The notes beneath the pieces are model-generated. The model was not told the origin of the DNA. It did not search any database and saw only the letters and a program-made list of their open reading frames with translations. Both the position numbers and the translations under genes were made by a program. Of a stretch of 64,000 nt of DNA, positions 42,763 through 51,196 are shown piece by piece. Source of the DNA: Sphingomonas sp. Root710 (GTDB taxonomy: Bacteria; Pseudomonadota; Alphaproteobacteria; Sphingomonadales; Sphingomonadaceae); NCBI RefSeq assembly GCF_001429065.1, contig NZ_LMIB01000015.1, positions 272,905 to 336,904 on the forward strand. The letters run 5' to 3'. Position 1 is the first letter of the stretch; each line of letters opens with the position of its first letter.

Positions 42763-43657
42763 GGCGGATCGGTGCGCCTGAGGGCGGGGTCCGGAACTCG
42801 GGAATGTCAGGGACCGATCCCCACATGCAGAAGCTGCTTTCCGCCATCGGGAACTGGCGGGGGATATATGTCTTCTCGTCCTCGGCGGTGATCATCCGCA
42901 CCCCCGACGAATATTCGTAGATGATCTCGTCCGGGCCCTGGAAATAGAGGAAGCGCGCGCCCGAGGTCGGGTGTCGCCCCGGCCCGAACACGATCCGGAC
43001 ATTATGCTTCTTCAGGTGATAATAGGACCGCATGATGTCGTCGATCGATTCCACCTGGAAGTTGACGTGCTGCACCCCAGGAAAGGCCGACGGGAATAGC
43101 GCGATCTTGTGATGCACCTCGTCGATGCGCAGAAGGGGCGCATCGCCGATCCAGTCGCTCACCTTCGCGCCGAGCATCGACGTCCAGAATAGCTCGTCCG
43201 CGCTCGCGTTCGACGTGCGCAGGCCCACATGGCTGAACGACGTGATCCCCGCGTCGCGCGTGCCGAAATAACGCTTGCCGCTATGATCGGGCCGCGCCAC
43301 CAGGTCGATGACGTTGCCGGTGGGATCGCGCAATGTGATCAGCCCGCGCACACGGCGCTGCTCGCGCTCGTCGCTGGTGCCGTGGCGGACCGCGACCCCG
43401 GCCTTCTCGAACATCGCCGCGGCGGCGTCGAGCGACGCCATGTCGGGCATCTCGAAGCCCAGCACCTGCCCGGTCGAACGGCCCTTGGTGTAGCAGATAT
43501 TGTGATCGCGATCGTCGCCCCGCAGATAGGCGGCGCCGGCGTCGCGATGCACGACTTCCAGCCCCAATATATCGGTGGCGAAGCGGACGCTCTCATCGAG
43601 ATCATCCGATCCGATCCGCACATAACGAATGTCGTGAAGATGCGCGCCCATGCTCAT
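42752..43657 (-). CDS. Extradiol ring-cleavage dioxygenase (type I, VOC superfamily)
   Basis: A 301-residue two-domain dioxygenase. Iron ligands are visible in the C-terminal domain as His143 (FSHVGLRTSN), His197 (VQHVNFQVES) and Glu248 (IIYEYSSGV); FGPGRHPTSGARFLYFQGPD is the consensus run before the Glu. It cleaves a catechol-type ring next to the two hydroxyls using oxygen. The N-terminal domain (about 6-125) has lost the metal site, as usual. ATG 43657 overlaps the preceding stop as ATGA; ATG 43651 is better spaced from AAGGG. Substrate class (monocyclic catechol, biphenyl-diol, or steroid-type) cannot be told from sequence. Confidence 0.9.
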   Translation of the reverse strand: MSMGAHLHDIRYVRIGSDDLDESVRFATDILGLEVVHRDAGAAYLRGDDRDHNICYTKGRSTGQVLGFEMPDMASLDAAAAMFEKAGVAVRHGTSDEREQRRVRGLITLRDPTGNVIDLVARPDHSGKRYFGTRDAGITSFSHVGLRTSNASADELFWTSMLGAKVSDWIGDAPLLRIDEVHHKIALFPSAFPGVQHVNFQVESIDDIMRSYYHLKKHNVRIVFGPGRHPTSGARFLYFQGPDEIIYEYSSGVRMITAEDEKTYIPRQFPMAESSFCMWGSVPDIPEFRTPPSGAPIRRAA

Positions 43658-44181
43658 TTGCCCTTGGTCAGGGTCGATTCCGGGCGCTGGAACTTTGTGC
43701 TGAGATGGCCCGCCCCCTTCTGGTCGCCCAGTTCGAAGCCCCAGGCATAGCCGCGCGGCGGATTTGCCAGTATCTCCCAGGCATTGTCGTCCTGGTCCCA
43801 GAAATAGAAGCAATAGGTGCCGTGCTGAACGACCGGCTTGCTGATCTTGTGCAGGCCCCACTTCTCCGCGTCGCGCTTGACAATCTCATAGGCCGCGTCG
43901 ACATCGGCCTCGGTGCCGACGTCCAGGCCGTTATGGTTGAGGAAGGGCATTGTCTCGACATTCTTGCTCGGACTCTTCACCACGACGATGATCTGGTCGC
44001 CGCCCAGCCGCGCCCAGAAGGCGACCGGGGCCATCTGCACCGTCTCGAAGCCCAGGAATTCCTCAAAGAACTGCCGCGTCTTGGCGACATCTTTACATTC
44101 GAGGGTAGCGTGCGAGTAGAATTTGGTCTTGAGGGCCGGCTCGACCTTGGTTTTGCCAGCGCTGTCCGCAGTGGTCGCCAT
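43654..44181 (-). CDS. VOC-family protein, single domain
   Basis: A 175-residue glyoxalase/bleomycin-resistance fold protein with FYSHATLECKDVAKTRQFFEEFLGFETV, MPFLNHNGLDVGTEADVD, VQHGTYCFYFWDQDDNAWEIL and a tail GYAWGFELGDQKGAGHL. Possible metal ligands are His24, His of LNHNG, and Glu of WEIL. It is tightly coupled to the extradiol dioxygenase gene, so it may be a half-size dioxygenase partner, a chaperone, or an isomerase of the ring-opened product. GGGAGAG lies before the ATG. Confidence 0.8.
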   Translation of the reverse strand: MATTADSAGKTKVEPALKTKFYSHATLECKDVAKTRQFFEEFLGFETVQMAPVAFWARLGGDQIIVVVKSPSKNVETMPFLNHNGLDVGTEADVDAAYEIVKRDAEKWGLHKISKPVVQHGTYCFYFWDQDDNAWEILANPPRGYAWGFELGDQKGAGHLSTKFQRPESTLTKGK

Positions 44182-44198
44182 GTGGATCTCTCCCGTCC

Positions 44199-45707
44199 TT
44201 ATAATTTGATGCAGATGTTGCTGGGTTCCGAATAGAAGTTGATCGAGTGCTCGCCGCCCTCGCGGCCGACGCCCGACATCTTCGCCCCGCCGAACGGCGT
44301 GCGCAGATCACGCAGGAACCAGCAGTTCACCCAGGAAATGCCCACCTCCATCGCCCGGCCAACGCGGTGCGCACGCGACAGGTTGGTGGTCCAGATCGAT
44401 GAGGCCAGGCCATATTCGGTGTCGTTGGCCATGCGGATCGCCTCCTCTTCGCTGTCGAAGGGGATGATCGCGCAGGCCGGGCCGAAAATCTCCTCGCGGC
44501 AGACGCGGGCATCGTGGGGCAGCCCGGTCCAGATCGTCGGTTCGACGAAATAGCCGTTGGCGGCGTCGCCCTCCAGCTTGGGCACCCCGCCGCCGGTGAC
44601 GACGGTCGCACCCTCCTCGACGGCAAGCTGGTAGTAGCCGAGCACCTTTCGGCGATGCTCGTCGGAAATCACCGGCCCCAGCGTGGTGCCATGGTCGTTG
44701 GGAAGCCCGGGCTTCAGCGCCTCGGCCTTCACCTTCATCCCCGCGACGAAACGGTCGAATACAGGCCGCTCAACATAGATGCGCTCGGGGGCGAGGCAGA
44801 CCTGGCCGGTGTTGAGGAAGGCGGCGCGGGCAAGCCCGGTCACCGCCGCGTCGAGATCGGCGTCAGCGAAGACGATCGCCGGATTCTTGCCGCCCAGTTC
44901 GAAGGACAGCGCCTTTACCGTCGGCGCGGCGGCCTTCATGATCGCGGAACCGGTGCGCGTCTCGCCGGTGAAGGTGATCGCGCGGACGCCCGGGTGCTGG
45001 ACGAGAAACTCGCCCGCCGAATCCGGGCCGAAGCCATGGATGACATTGAACGCGCCGTCGGGGATGCCGACCTCCTTCATCACCTCGCCCAGCAGGGTCG
45101 TGGTCGACGGGGTCTCCTCGGACGGCTTGACGATGACGGCGTTGCCGCACGCCATCGCGGGCGCGACCTTCCAGGTCATCAGCAGCAGCGGCAAGTTCCA
45201 CGGGCTGATCACCCCAACCACGCCGAGCGGCTTGCGCACCGCATAGTTGAGCGCCTTGCCGCCATCGGGCGTGTCCATCTCGAACGTCTCGGTCGAGAGG
45301 TTGGCGATCGCATCGGCGAAGACGCGGAAGTTGGCCGCGCCACGCGGAATGTCGAGATGATGGGCCAGTTCGTGCGGCTTGCCGGTGTCGGCGATCTCGG
45401 CTTCCAAGAATTCGTCGAACCGCTCCTCGATCCGGTCGGCGACGCGGACCAGCAAAGCGCGGCGCTTGGCCAGCGTCATCTTGCCCCAATCGCCCTCGAC
45501 TGCGGCGCGCGCCGCCTGGACGGCCTGGTCGACGATCACTTGGTCGGCCTCATAGGCGGTCGCGTGCACCTGCCCCGTCGCGGGATCATAGATGTCGAAC
45601 GGCTTGCCGCCGTCGATGAAACGGCCGCCGATGAAGTTGCGAAGCGTGCGCCGCACCTGCTGAGGAGCGCGGTCGGCAACCGCCGTCGCACCAGCCTGCC
45701 CTGTCAT
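44199..45707 (-). CDS. 2-Hydroxymuconic semialdehyde dehydrogenase-type aldehyde dehydrogenase
   Basis: A 502-residue NAD-dependent enzyme. ISPWNLPLLLMTWKVAPAMA and KPSEETPSTTT bind NAD, FELGGKNPAIVFADAD carries the general-base Glu, NTGQVCLAPERIYV the nucleophilic Cys, and EEIFGPACAIIPF and PFGGAKMSGVGREGGEHS the late motifs. ITFTGETRTG, with Glu-Thr-Arg, is typical of the DmpC/XylG group, which oxidises 2-hydroxymuconic semialdehydes. ATG 45707 has GGAGACGG about 6 bases before it. It is the first gene of the leftward meta-cleavage operon, behind a promoter at 45740-45768. Confidence 0.9.
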   Translation of the reverse strand: MTGQAGATAVADRAPQQVRRTLRNFIGGRFIDGGKPFDIYDPATGQVHATAYEADQVIVDQAVQAARAAVEGDWGKMTLAKRRALLVRVADRIEERFDEFLEAEIADTGKPHELAHHLDIPRGAANFRVFADAIANLSTETFEMDTPDGGKALNYAVRKPLGVVGVISPWNLPLLLMTWKVAPAMACGNAVIVKPSEETPSTTTLLGEVMKEVGIPDGAFNVIHGFGPDSAGEFLVQHPGVRAITFTGETRTGSAIMKAAAPTVKALSFELGGKNPAIVFADADLDAAVTGLARAAFLNTGQVCLAPERIYVERPVFDRFVAGMKVKAEALKPGLPNDHGTTLGPVISDEHRRKVLGYYQLAVEEGATVVTGGGVPKLEGDAANGYFVEPTIWTGLPHDARVCREEIFGPACAIIPFDSEEEAIRMANDTEYGLASSIWTTNLSRAHRVGRAMEVGISWVNCWFLRDLRTPFGGAKMSGVGREGGEHSINFYSEPSNICIKL

Positions 45708-45739
45708 GAATTCCGTCTCCAGTACTGAGTCTCTTATGA

Positions 45740-45768
45740 TGTATACGTCCTAATAATGGTGGATGCAA
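45740..45768 (-). promoter_or_regulatory. Promoter of the meta-cleavage operon with TGTATAC element
   Basis: On the minus strand TTGCAT (45763-45768) and TATACA (45740-45745) are 17 nt apart, a good sigma-70-like pair about 33 bp before the dehydrogenase ATG. The -10 lies within CTTATGATGTATAC (45733-45746), which resembles the CTTATGTGTATAC of the TonB-receptor operator. A TATCACC half-site follows at 45777-45783. The rest of 45708-45967 holds no other gene. Confidence 0.6.
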
Positions 45769-45967
45769 CCTTATGATATCACCTCGGCCGGTCCGCGCGT
45801 GGGACTGAACCTGAAACATTGCTGCTCCGACTCATCCTTCTGATCAGCATCGGCCTTTTTCTGACCCAGAGCAGCGCTGCGCCATGGTTGACACCACGCT
45901 ACCACCCCCTAAACTGGATGCACTATTGCAAAATGGCAAGCAGAATGGATTGCGAGGGAGCAAGGAC

Positions 45968-46498
45968 GTGAACGCAGCGACCGCACGGGGAATCGATCAT
46001 ATCGGTCTGACCGTCCTCGATATCGAAGCGGCCGAACGCTTCCTGATCGATGGCCTCGGGGCCGAGTTCATCTATGAGACGCTCAACCCCGGCCTCCCCC
46101 CGTTCGAAGGGCCCGAGGTCGCGAAGATGGTCGGCTCGCCGCCGGGAATCGTGATCGACGTCATTCGGATGTACAAGATGGGCACCGGCCCGGGGATCGA
46201 GCTGTTCCACTATAAGGTGGACGGCCAGCGCCCTGCTCCCCGCCTGTGCGACCTCGGCTGGCAGCATGTCGCGCTCTATGTCGACGATATGGAAGCCGCG
46301 CTCGAGCGCGCGGTGGCGGCGGGCGCCGAGAAGATGAACGACCCCTGGGATCTGATCCGCGCCGAAAGCGGCCCCGGCAACCGCTTCTGCTTCATCCGCA
46401 CGCCTTTTGGTCCGGTGATCGAACTGATCAGCTTCCCTTCGCCGCAACCCTATGAGGAAGGCACCGAGCTGCGCCGCTGGAAACCGCCGGTCGCGTGA
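45968..46498 (+). CDS. VOC-family protein (glyoxalase-like)
   Basis: A 176-residue VOC protein: GIDHIGLTVLDIEAAERFLIDGLGAEFIYE, GIELFHYKVDG, LGWQHVALYVDDMEAALERAV and TPFGPVIELISFPSPQPYEEG. His of IDHIG, Glu of IELF, His of WQHVA and Glu of VIELI form the typical four-ligand metal set, so it is probably an active lyase, epimerase or dioxygenase. GTG 45968 is chosen because GAGGGAG lies 8 bases upstream; ATG 45884 is in frame but without a binding site. It is divergent from the meta-cleavage operon. Confidence 0.8.
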   Translation: MNAATARGIDHIGLTVLDIEAAERFLIDGLGAEFIYETLNPGLPPFEGPEVAKMVGSPPGIVIDVIRMYKMGTGPGIELFHYKVDGQRPAPRLCDLGWQHVALYVDDMEAALERAVAAGAEKMNDPWDLIRAESGPGNRFCFIRTPFGPVIELISFPSPQPYEEGTELRRWKPPVA

Positions 46499-46567
46499 GG
46501 GTCGACCACCCCCTTCCGCCGACACCCCGGGCCTGTGTGGACGATATGATGCTGGCAGCCGAACTCG

Positions 46568-47302
46568 CTAGCTGATCTTATATGCTCCACCATCAACCAC
46601 CACCGCCTGTCCGGTAATGAACGCCGCATCGTCGCTGGTCAGGAAAGCCACCGGCCCCGCTATGTCGTCGGCCTGCGCGACCCGCTTGATCGCCTGCGTC
46701 TGCGCCAGCATGTCGAACGACGCCGACATCGTGCTGGTCCCCGGCGTCACCGTCGGCGCGGGCAGCACGGCGTTCACGGTGATGCCGTCCTGACCGAGAT
46801 CATTGGCCAATCCGCGCACGAAGCCGATCACCGCCATCTTGCTCGCCATATAATGGCTCATGCCGGGGATCGCATAGCCGATCGAGTTCGAGCTGATATT
46901 GACGAAACGGCCCCAGCGGTTGCGCCTCATCAGCGGCACGAAATGCTTGGCAGCATAGAAATGCGCGTCGATGTTCACCGCGAAGGTCTTGCGCCACAGT
47001 TCGTTGTCGAGCTCGTCGAACGGCCGCATAGGATAGATACCGGCATTGTTGACGACGATGTCGGCGCGGCCATGGCGTTCATCGACCAGCGCCGCGATCC
47101 GTGCCCACCCGGCGTCGTCGGAGATGTCGGCCTGGATGCACAGCGGATCGCCCCCGATCGCATCGCGCACCGCATCGGCGGGCCCCAGATCGACCAGCAC
47201 CAGCTCCGCACCACGCGCCGCCAGCAACTCGGCGATCGCGCGGCCAATGCCCTGCGCCGCCCCCGTCACGACCGCGACCCGGCCCGCATGGCTTCCCGAC
47301 AT
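46568..47302 (-). CDS. SDR-family oxidoreductase
   Basis: A 244-residue classical SDR: VVTGAAQGIGRAIAELLAARG, ADIVVNNAGIYP, SSNSIGYAIPGMSHYMASKMAVIGF with the Ser-Tyr-Lys triad, and DAAFITGQAVVVDGGAYKIS at the C-terminus. It would interconvert an alcohol and a ketone, perhaps a dihydrodiol or side chain in the pathway. ATG 47302 has GGAGAGGG before it. A TATCACTTAA half-site lies 25 bp upstream, and the flavin monooxygenase gene is divergent. Confidence 0.88.
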   Translation of the reverse strand: MSGSHAGRVAVVTGAAQGIGRAIAELLAARGAELVLVDLGPADAVRDAIGGDPLCIQADISDDAGWARIAALVDERHGRADIVVNNAGIYPMRPFDELDNELWRKTFAVNIDAHFYAAKHFVPLMRRNRWGRFVNISSNSIGYAIPGMSHYMASKMAVIGFVRGLANDLGQDGITVNAVLPAPTVTPGTSTMSASFDMLAQTQAIKRVAQADDIAGPVAFLTSDDAAFITGQAVVVDGGAYKIS

Positions 47303-47326
47303 CCACCCTCTCCTTGGAAATAAATC

Positions 47327-47336
47327 TATCACTTAA
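47327..47336. promoter_or_regulatory. TATCACTTAA half-site between SDR and flavin monooxygenase genes
   Basis: The 10-mer at 47327-47336 matches one arm of the inverted repeat at 32117-32147. It lies in the 198-bp divergent gap, 25 bp before the SDR start. A -10-like TTTACATTTTC lies farther right near 47407. Confidence 0.35.
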
Positions 47337-47500
47337 TCGCGAAACTGCCGGTAAAATCCGGCTTTTTCTCGACCTACATGGACCATTGACTTTTGTAAAC
47401 CACTGTTTACATTTTCTATTGCGGCATGACCGCTGCCGGCGGCTGGCCCGGCAATATCTACAATGTGGGCGAGCGGCATGAGCGCCCCCGGGAGACGGAC

Positions 47501-48784
47501 ATGACAGACAAGATCGGGCAGCCGCCCGCGGCGCAGGCGCACATCCCGACCGATGCAGAACTGGTGCGGCGCGCCCGCGACATCGGGCCGACGCTGCTCG
47601 CCCGGCAGGCGGAGACCGAGGCGCTCACCCATTATCCCGAGGACGTCCATGAGGCGTTCCGCGCGGCGGGCTTCTACAAGATGCTGATGCCGAAGAAATA
47701 TGGCGGCTACGAATGCGACGCCCAGACCTATTTCCAGGTGGTGCGCGAGATCGCTCGCAACTGTCCGTCGTCGGGCTGGATGCTCAGCCAGTCGATCAAC
47801 CATACGCTGACCGTCGCGTCCTTCTTCAGCGAAGCGGCGCAGGACGAGATATTCGCTTCAGGCGAGTTCCGCGCACCGCTCACCGCCAAGCCCGAAGGCA
47901 CGGCGGAGCTTCAGCCCGACGGCGGCTGGAAGATCAGCGGCACCTTCCACTATAATTCGGGCGCGCCCTATTCGACCCATATGATGTCGCACGCGATCCC
48001 CGATCGCATGCCCGACGGATCGAAGCCGACGCCGATGCTGTTCGTCGCGCCGCGCGACTCCTACACCGTACTCGACGACTGGGGCGACGTGCTCGGCCTC
48101 AAGGGATCGGGCTCCAACTCGATCCGCTTCGACGATGCCTATATCCCGCCGCATTACGCGCTGCCCGGCCACACCTTCCTGTCGCTCGATCCCAAGGTCG
48201 CGATCGGACGACGGATTCATGGCAACGCCATGTATGCCGGCAGCACATTGAGTTTCTACCTGCTCGGCGGGGCGAACGTCTCGACCGGCACAGCGCGCGG
48301 CGCGGTCGATGGTTATGAGGAACTGCTGCTTACCAAGCAGCTTCCCAACCCGCCCTTCTCGCGCCGGTCCGAGGATGTCGATTATCAGCGCTGGTTCGGC
48401 ACCGCGTCAGGACAGATATCGACCGCGGAAGCCGCTTGCGATGCTTATGCGCGCCAGTGGATGGACCTGTCCGAGCGCGTCGCGTGGAGGCGCGAAGAGG
48501 ATCTTCGCCTGTCCGGAATCGCGCGGGAGATTGTCAACAGCCTGTGTTGGCCGGCGGTGCAGACCGTGATCCGCACCTGTGGATCGAGCACGATCCGCAA
48601 CGGCCAGCGGATGGAGCGGGTGTGGCGCGATTTCACGCAGCTCTACAGCCATGGCTGGCAACTTCTCTTCGACGTCGCCGCGCGTGACCTGGCGCGCGAG
48701 CGGACGGGCGCGGCGCTTACGGACGCCGATTGGTCGCCGACCTTCGTCGAGGGGACGTCGGGCGTGGCCCAGCACGCCGCCTGA
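47501..48784 (+). CDS. Flavin-dependent monooxygenase, acyl-CoA dehydrogenase fold (HsaA/HpaA-C2-like)
   Basis: A 427-residue protein of the acyl-CoA dehydrogenase fold, group D two-component hydroxylases. ALTHYPEDVHEAFRAAGFYKMLMPKKYGGYE, NCPSSGWMLS, GGWKISGTFHYNSGAPYSTHM, GLKGSGSNSIRFDDAYIP and a late SSTIRNGQRMERVWRDF are typical; the catalytic Glu of true acyl-CoA dehydrogenases is absent. Such enzymes use reduced FMN or FAD to hydroxylate a phenol to a catechol, which the extradiol dioxygenase could then open. A flavin reductase partner is not encoded in the window. ATG 47501 has GGGAG 7 bases upstream. Confidence 0.87.
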   Translation: MTDKIGQPPAAQAHIPTDAELVRRARDIGPTLLARQAETEALTHYPEDVHEAFRAAGFYKMLMPKKYGGYECDAQTYFQVVREIARNCPSSGWMLSQSINHTLTVASFFSEAAQDEIFASGEFRAPLTAKPEGTAELQPDGGWKISGTFHYNSGAPYSTHMMSHAIPDRMPDGSKPTPMLFVAPRDSYTVLDDWGDVLGLKGSGSNSIRFDDAYIPPHYALPGHTFLSLDPKVAIGRRIHGNAMYAGSTLSFYLLGGANVSTGTARGAVDGYEELLLTKQLPNPPFSRRSEDVDYQRWFGTASGQISTAEAACDAYARQWMDLSERVAWRREEDLRLSGIAREIVNSLCWPAVQTVIRTCGSSTIRNGQRMERVWRDFTQLYSHGWQLLFDVAARDLARERTGAALTDADWSPTFVEGTSGVAQHAA

Positions 48785-49195
48785 GCCGAGGGCGGCCTGC
48801 CGTGATATAATCGGCAGACACAGCCTTCCCCATCGACACTCCGGGCTCGACCCGGCACCCGTAGTTATCCAGCGGCTTCAGCCAATGGAGTTGCTCGCGG
48901 ACGCTGGCGTCGAGCGTGACGAGAAGCTTTCTTCCGGTTGCGATGACGGCGACCCTGGGAGGTTTTCCTGCTTGTGCATGCGAGCTGGTCACGCCGCCTA
49001 GATCGACTTCGCCCCTGCTAAAGATGCTGCTCCCCAAGCTGCAGAACCAACAACACTCTTGCTCGCAGAATAAGTTAGGCTACCGTTCGAGGGCATCATG
49101 GATCAATGGCGGATATCGATGTGAAGGGATAGGGCGCTACCGGTAACGACGAACTGTTCTGCGAACTCAATCAGCCTATTTGGGGGTAGGCCACA
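48785..49195. other. Gap of 411 bp without a recognised gene; contains half of a family 2 palindrome
   Basis: ACTCCGGGCTCGACCCGG at about 48837-48854 matches one arm of the family 2 repeats, but I see no complementary arm, so it looks like a decayed copy. Base composition falls toward the asnB side. No convincing ORF with a ribosome binding site is seen. Promoter of asnB presumably lies at the right end. Confidence 0.5.
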
Positions 49196-51079
49196 ATGTG
49201 TGGATTGGTTGCTGTCGTGGCCAGGCAGGGTCACGCGCGCCTTGTTGATCAGGCGTTGGAAGCCATCCGTCATCGGGGCCCCGATGCGCATGGAACATTC
49301 GAGGCGGAGCGGAAGGATTGTGTCCTCGGGCACAACCGGCTGGCCATCATAGATACGTCGGATTCCGGCGTGCAGCCGATGCACGACCAGAGCGGCCGCT
49401 ACGTCATCGTCTATAATGGCGAGATCTACAATTATGCCGAGCTCAGAAACGAACTTGACCGGTCGTCCGGCGGCATCGCCTGGTCCTCCCACTCCGACAC
49501 CGAAGTCCTGATCGAAGGCTATGCCCGCGAAGGTGAGGCGTTTTTCGACAAGCTGAACGGGATGTTCGCCTTCATCCTGTACGACAAGAAGACGGGGGAG
49601 ACGCTCGTCCTGCGAGATCCTCTGGGGATCAAGCCGCTGCTGATTCATCAAGAGCAGGGCAGGACCATCTTCGCCTCGGAAATCAGCGCTGTTCGCGCGC
49701 TCGCGCTGGGCGGGCTACAGGTCCGGGAGGAGTCGCTCGCCGATCAGCTCTCCCTGTCCTACGTGCCTGAGCCGTACACCATGTACCGGGACGTTTATAA
49801 ATTTCCGCCGGGCGAGTTGAAGAAATATCGCGACGGCGTCGAGATATCGTCGCGCCGCTTGTTCCGTCATCTGGAAGGCGCGCCTTTTGCCGGCGATCTG
49901 AACGCTGCGGTCGAAGAGTTCGGCGCTGCCTTCCGCCAGGCGATCAAGCGGCAGATGCGCTCGGACGTGCCTGTCGCTCTGCTGCTCAGCGGAGGGCTGG
50001 ATTCGACCGCGATCGCGCTGGAGGCGGCGAATCAGCAGGCCGATCTCAAGCGAGCCTTCACCATGTCCTTCCCTGCGGACGACCTGGCCCATCACGGACA
50101 GAGTGACGATCTTTCCGCGGCTACCACGATCGCGTCGGGCCTAGGCTTGCCGCTCGAGCATGTTGCGGTCAGCGGTGGCCTGATGGAAAAGCTGAGCGCC
50201 TTCAACACGCTGTTCGACGAGGGCGTTTCCGATCCGGCCGCCATCGCCACCTTCCTGATGTGCCGGGCCGCGCGCGACGCGAATATCAAGGTCGTGCTGA
50301 CGGGGCATGGCGCCGACGAGTTCTGGGGAGGGTATCGGCGATACCAGGCGCATAGCTTGCTTTCCCATTTTCCCACCATGGCGCCCAAGCTTCTCGGGGC
50401 GGTAGAGCGCCTGTCCCCGCGGCTGCGCCCCGGCCCGCTCAACGCCGGTCTGCGGCGCTTGCGGCGGCTCGCGCAGATCGCTGCCCCCGGTGCGGGGCGG
50501 ACGCTGGAGAAATATTACACCTGGGTTCCGGACGATCTCATCACCTCGGTTTTCCGGCATCCTCTGGACAGCGTGCCAAGCCAGCGGCTGGCCGCCGAGT
50601 TCAATGCGATGCAGGCAGATCATCCCATCAATGCCATGATGAAGATCGACCAGCGCTTCGATCTCATGTCGCTCAACCTGAATTATGGCGACCGGATGAG
50701 CATGGCGAGCAGCGTGGAGATGCGCGTACCATTTCTCGACTTCGATCTGGTCCGCCTGGCGAACTCGCTCCCGCCTCAATATAAGGTGACGAGCTTCAAC
50801 TCGAAGATTATCATCCGCAAGTTCCTCAAGGGGAGGATGCCGTCCAGCATTGTACATCGCTCGAAGGCGGGATTAAACATGCCGGTAAATGCATGGATGA
50901 GCGAAAAAGTCGGCTTCTTCGATTCCGTAGTCAATGAAAGGACCGTGAATCGCTACGGGATACTGAAATGGCCCGAAGTCCAGAGCGTCATATCACGTGG
51001 GCGCAGCGGTCAGAATGACTACCAGTATCTGATGTTTTCGATCATGCTGATGCATAGCTGGCTTGAAAACCGCGTTTAG
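49196..51079 (+). CDS. asnB: Asparagine synthase (glutamine-hydrolysing)
   Basis: A 627-residue protein starting Met-Cys-Gly, so Cys2 is the glutaminase nucleophile. HRGPDAHGTF, LGHNRLAIID, YNGEIYNYAELR and LNGMFAFILYD complete the amidotransferase domain; LLLSGGLDSTAIALEAA is the ATP pyrophosphatase loop, GHGADEFWGGYRRY and EMRVPFLDFDLV follow. It converts Asp to Asn, or in polysaccharide clusters amidates a sugar acid. GGGGGTAGG lies before the ATG. It stands alone next to tRNA-Met, with lower GC than the catabolic genes, and may have been acquired separately. Confidence 0.93.
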   Translation: MCGLVAVVARQGHARLVDQALEAIRHRGPDAHGTFEAERKDCVLGHNRLAIIDTSDSGVQPMHDQSGRYVIVYNGEIYNYAELRNELDRSSGGIAWSSHSDTEVLIEGYAREGEAFFDKLNGMFAFILYDKKTGETLVLRDPLGIKPLLIHQEQGRTIFASEISAVRALALGGLQVREESLADQLSLSYVPEPYTMYRDVYKFPPGELKKYRDGVEISSRRLFRHLEGAPFAGDLNAAVEEFGAAFRQAIKRQMRSDVPVALLLSGGLDSTAIALEAANQQADLKRAFTMSFPADDLAHHGQSDDLSAATTIASGLGLPLEHVAVSGGLMEKLSAFNTLFDEGVSDPAAIATFLMCRAARDANIKVVLTGHGADEFWGGYRRYQAHSLLSHFPTMAPKLLGAVERLSPRLRPGPLNAGLRRLRRLAQIAAPGAGRTLEKYYTWVPDDLITSVFRHPLDSVPSQRLAAEFNAMQADHPINAMMKIDQRFDLMSLNLNYGDRMSMASSVEMRVPFLDFDLVRLANSLPPQYKVTSFNSKIIIRKFLKGRMPSSIVHRSKAGLNMPVNAWMSEKVGFFDSVVNERTVNRYGILKWPEVQSVISRGRSGQNDYQYLMFSIMLMHSWLENRV

Positions 51080-51119
51080 GCGTCGTCAAGACCACCGATA
51101 TCGAAATCCAGACATTCCA

Positions 51120-51196
51120 TGGTAGCGGAGGAGGGACTTGAACCCCCGACACGCGGATTATGATTCCGCTGCTCTAACCAGCTGAGCTACTCCGCC
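51120..51196 (-). tRNA. tRNA-Met (anticodon CAT, elongator type)
   Basis: A 77-nt minus-strand cloverleaf with CCA encoded. Acceptor GGCGGAG pairs with CTCCGCT, D-arm GCTCAGCTGGTTAGAGC, anticodon stem GCGGA/TCCGC with loop ATCATAA, T-arm GGGGGTTCAAGTCCCTC. The body matches alphaproteobacterial elongator methionine tRNA rather than the initiator. Confidence 0.92.

Noticed and set aside
48579-49001. Plus-strand frame of 140 codons across the end of the flavin monooxygenase gene
   Set aside because: It overlaps a well-supported gene in another frame and yields a low-complexity product without a ribosome binding site.
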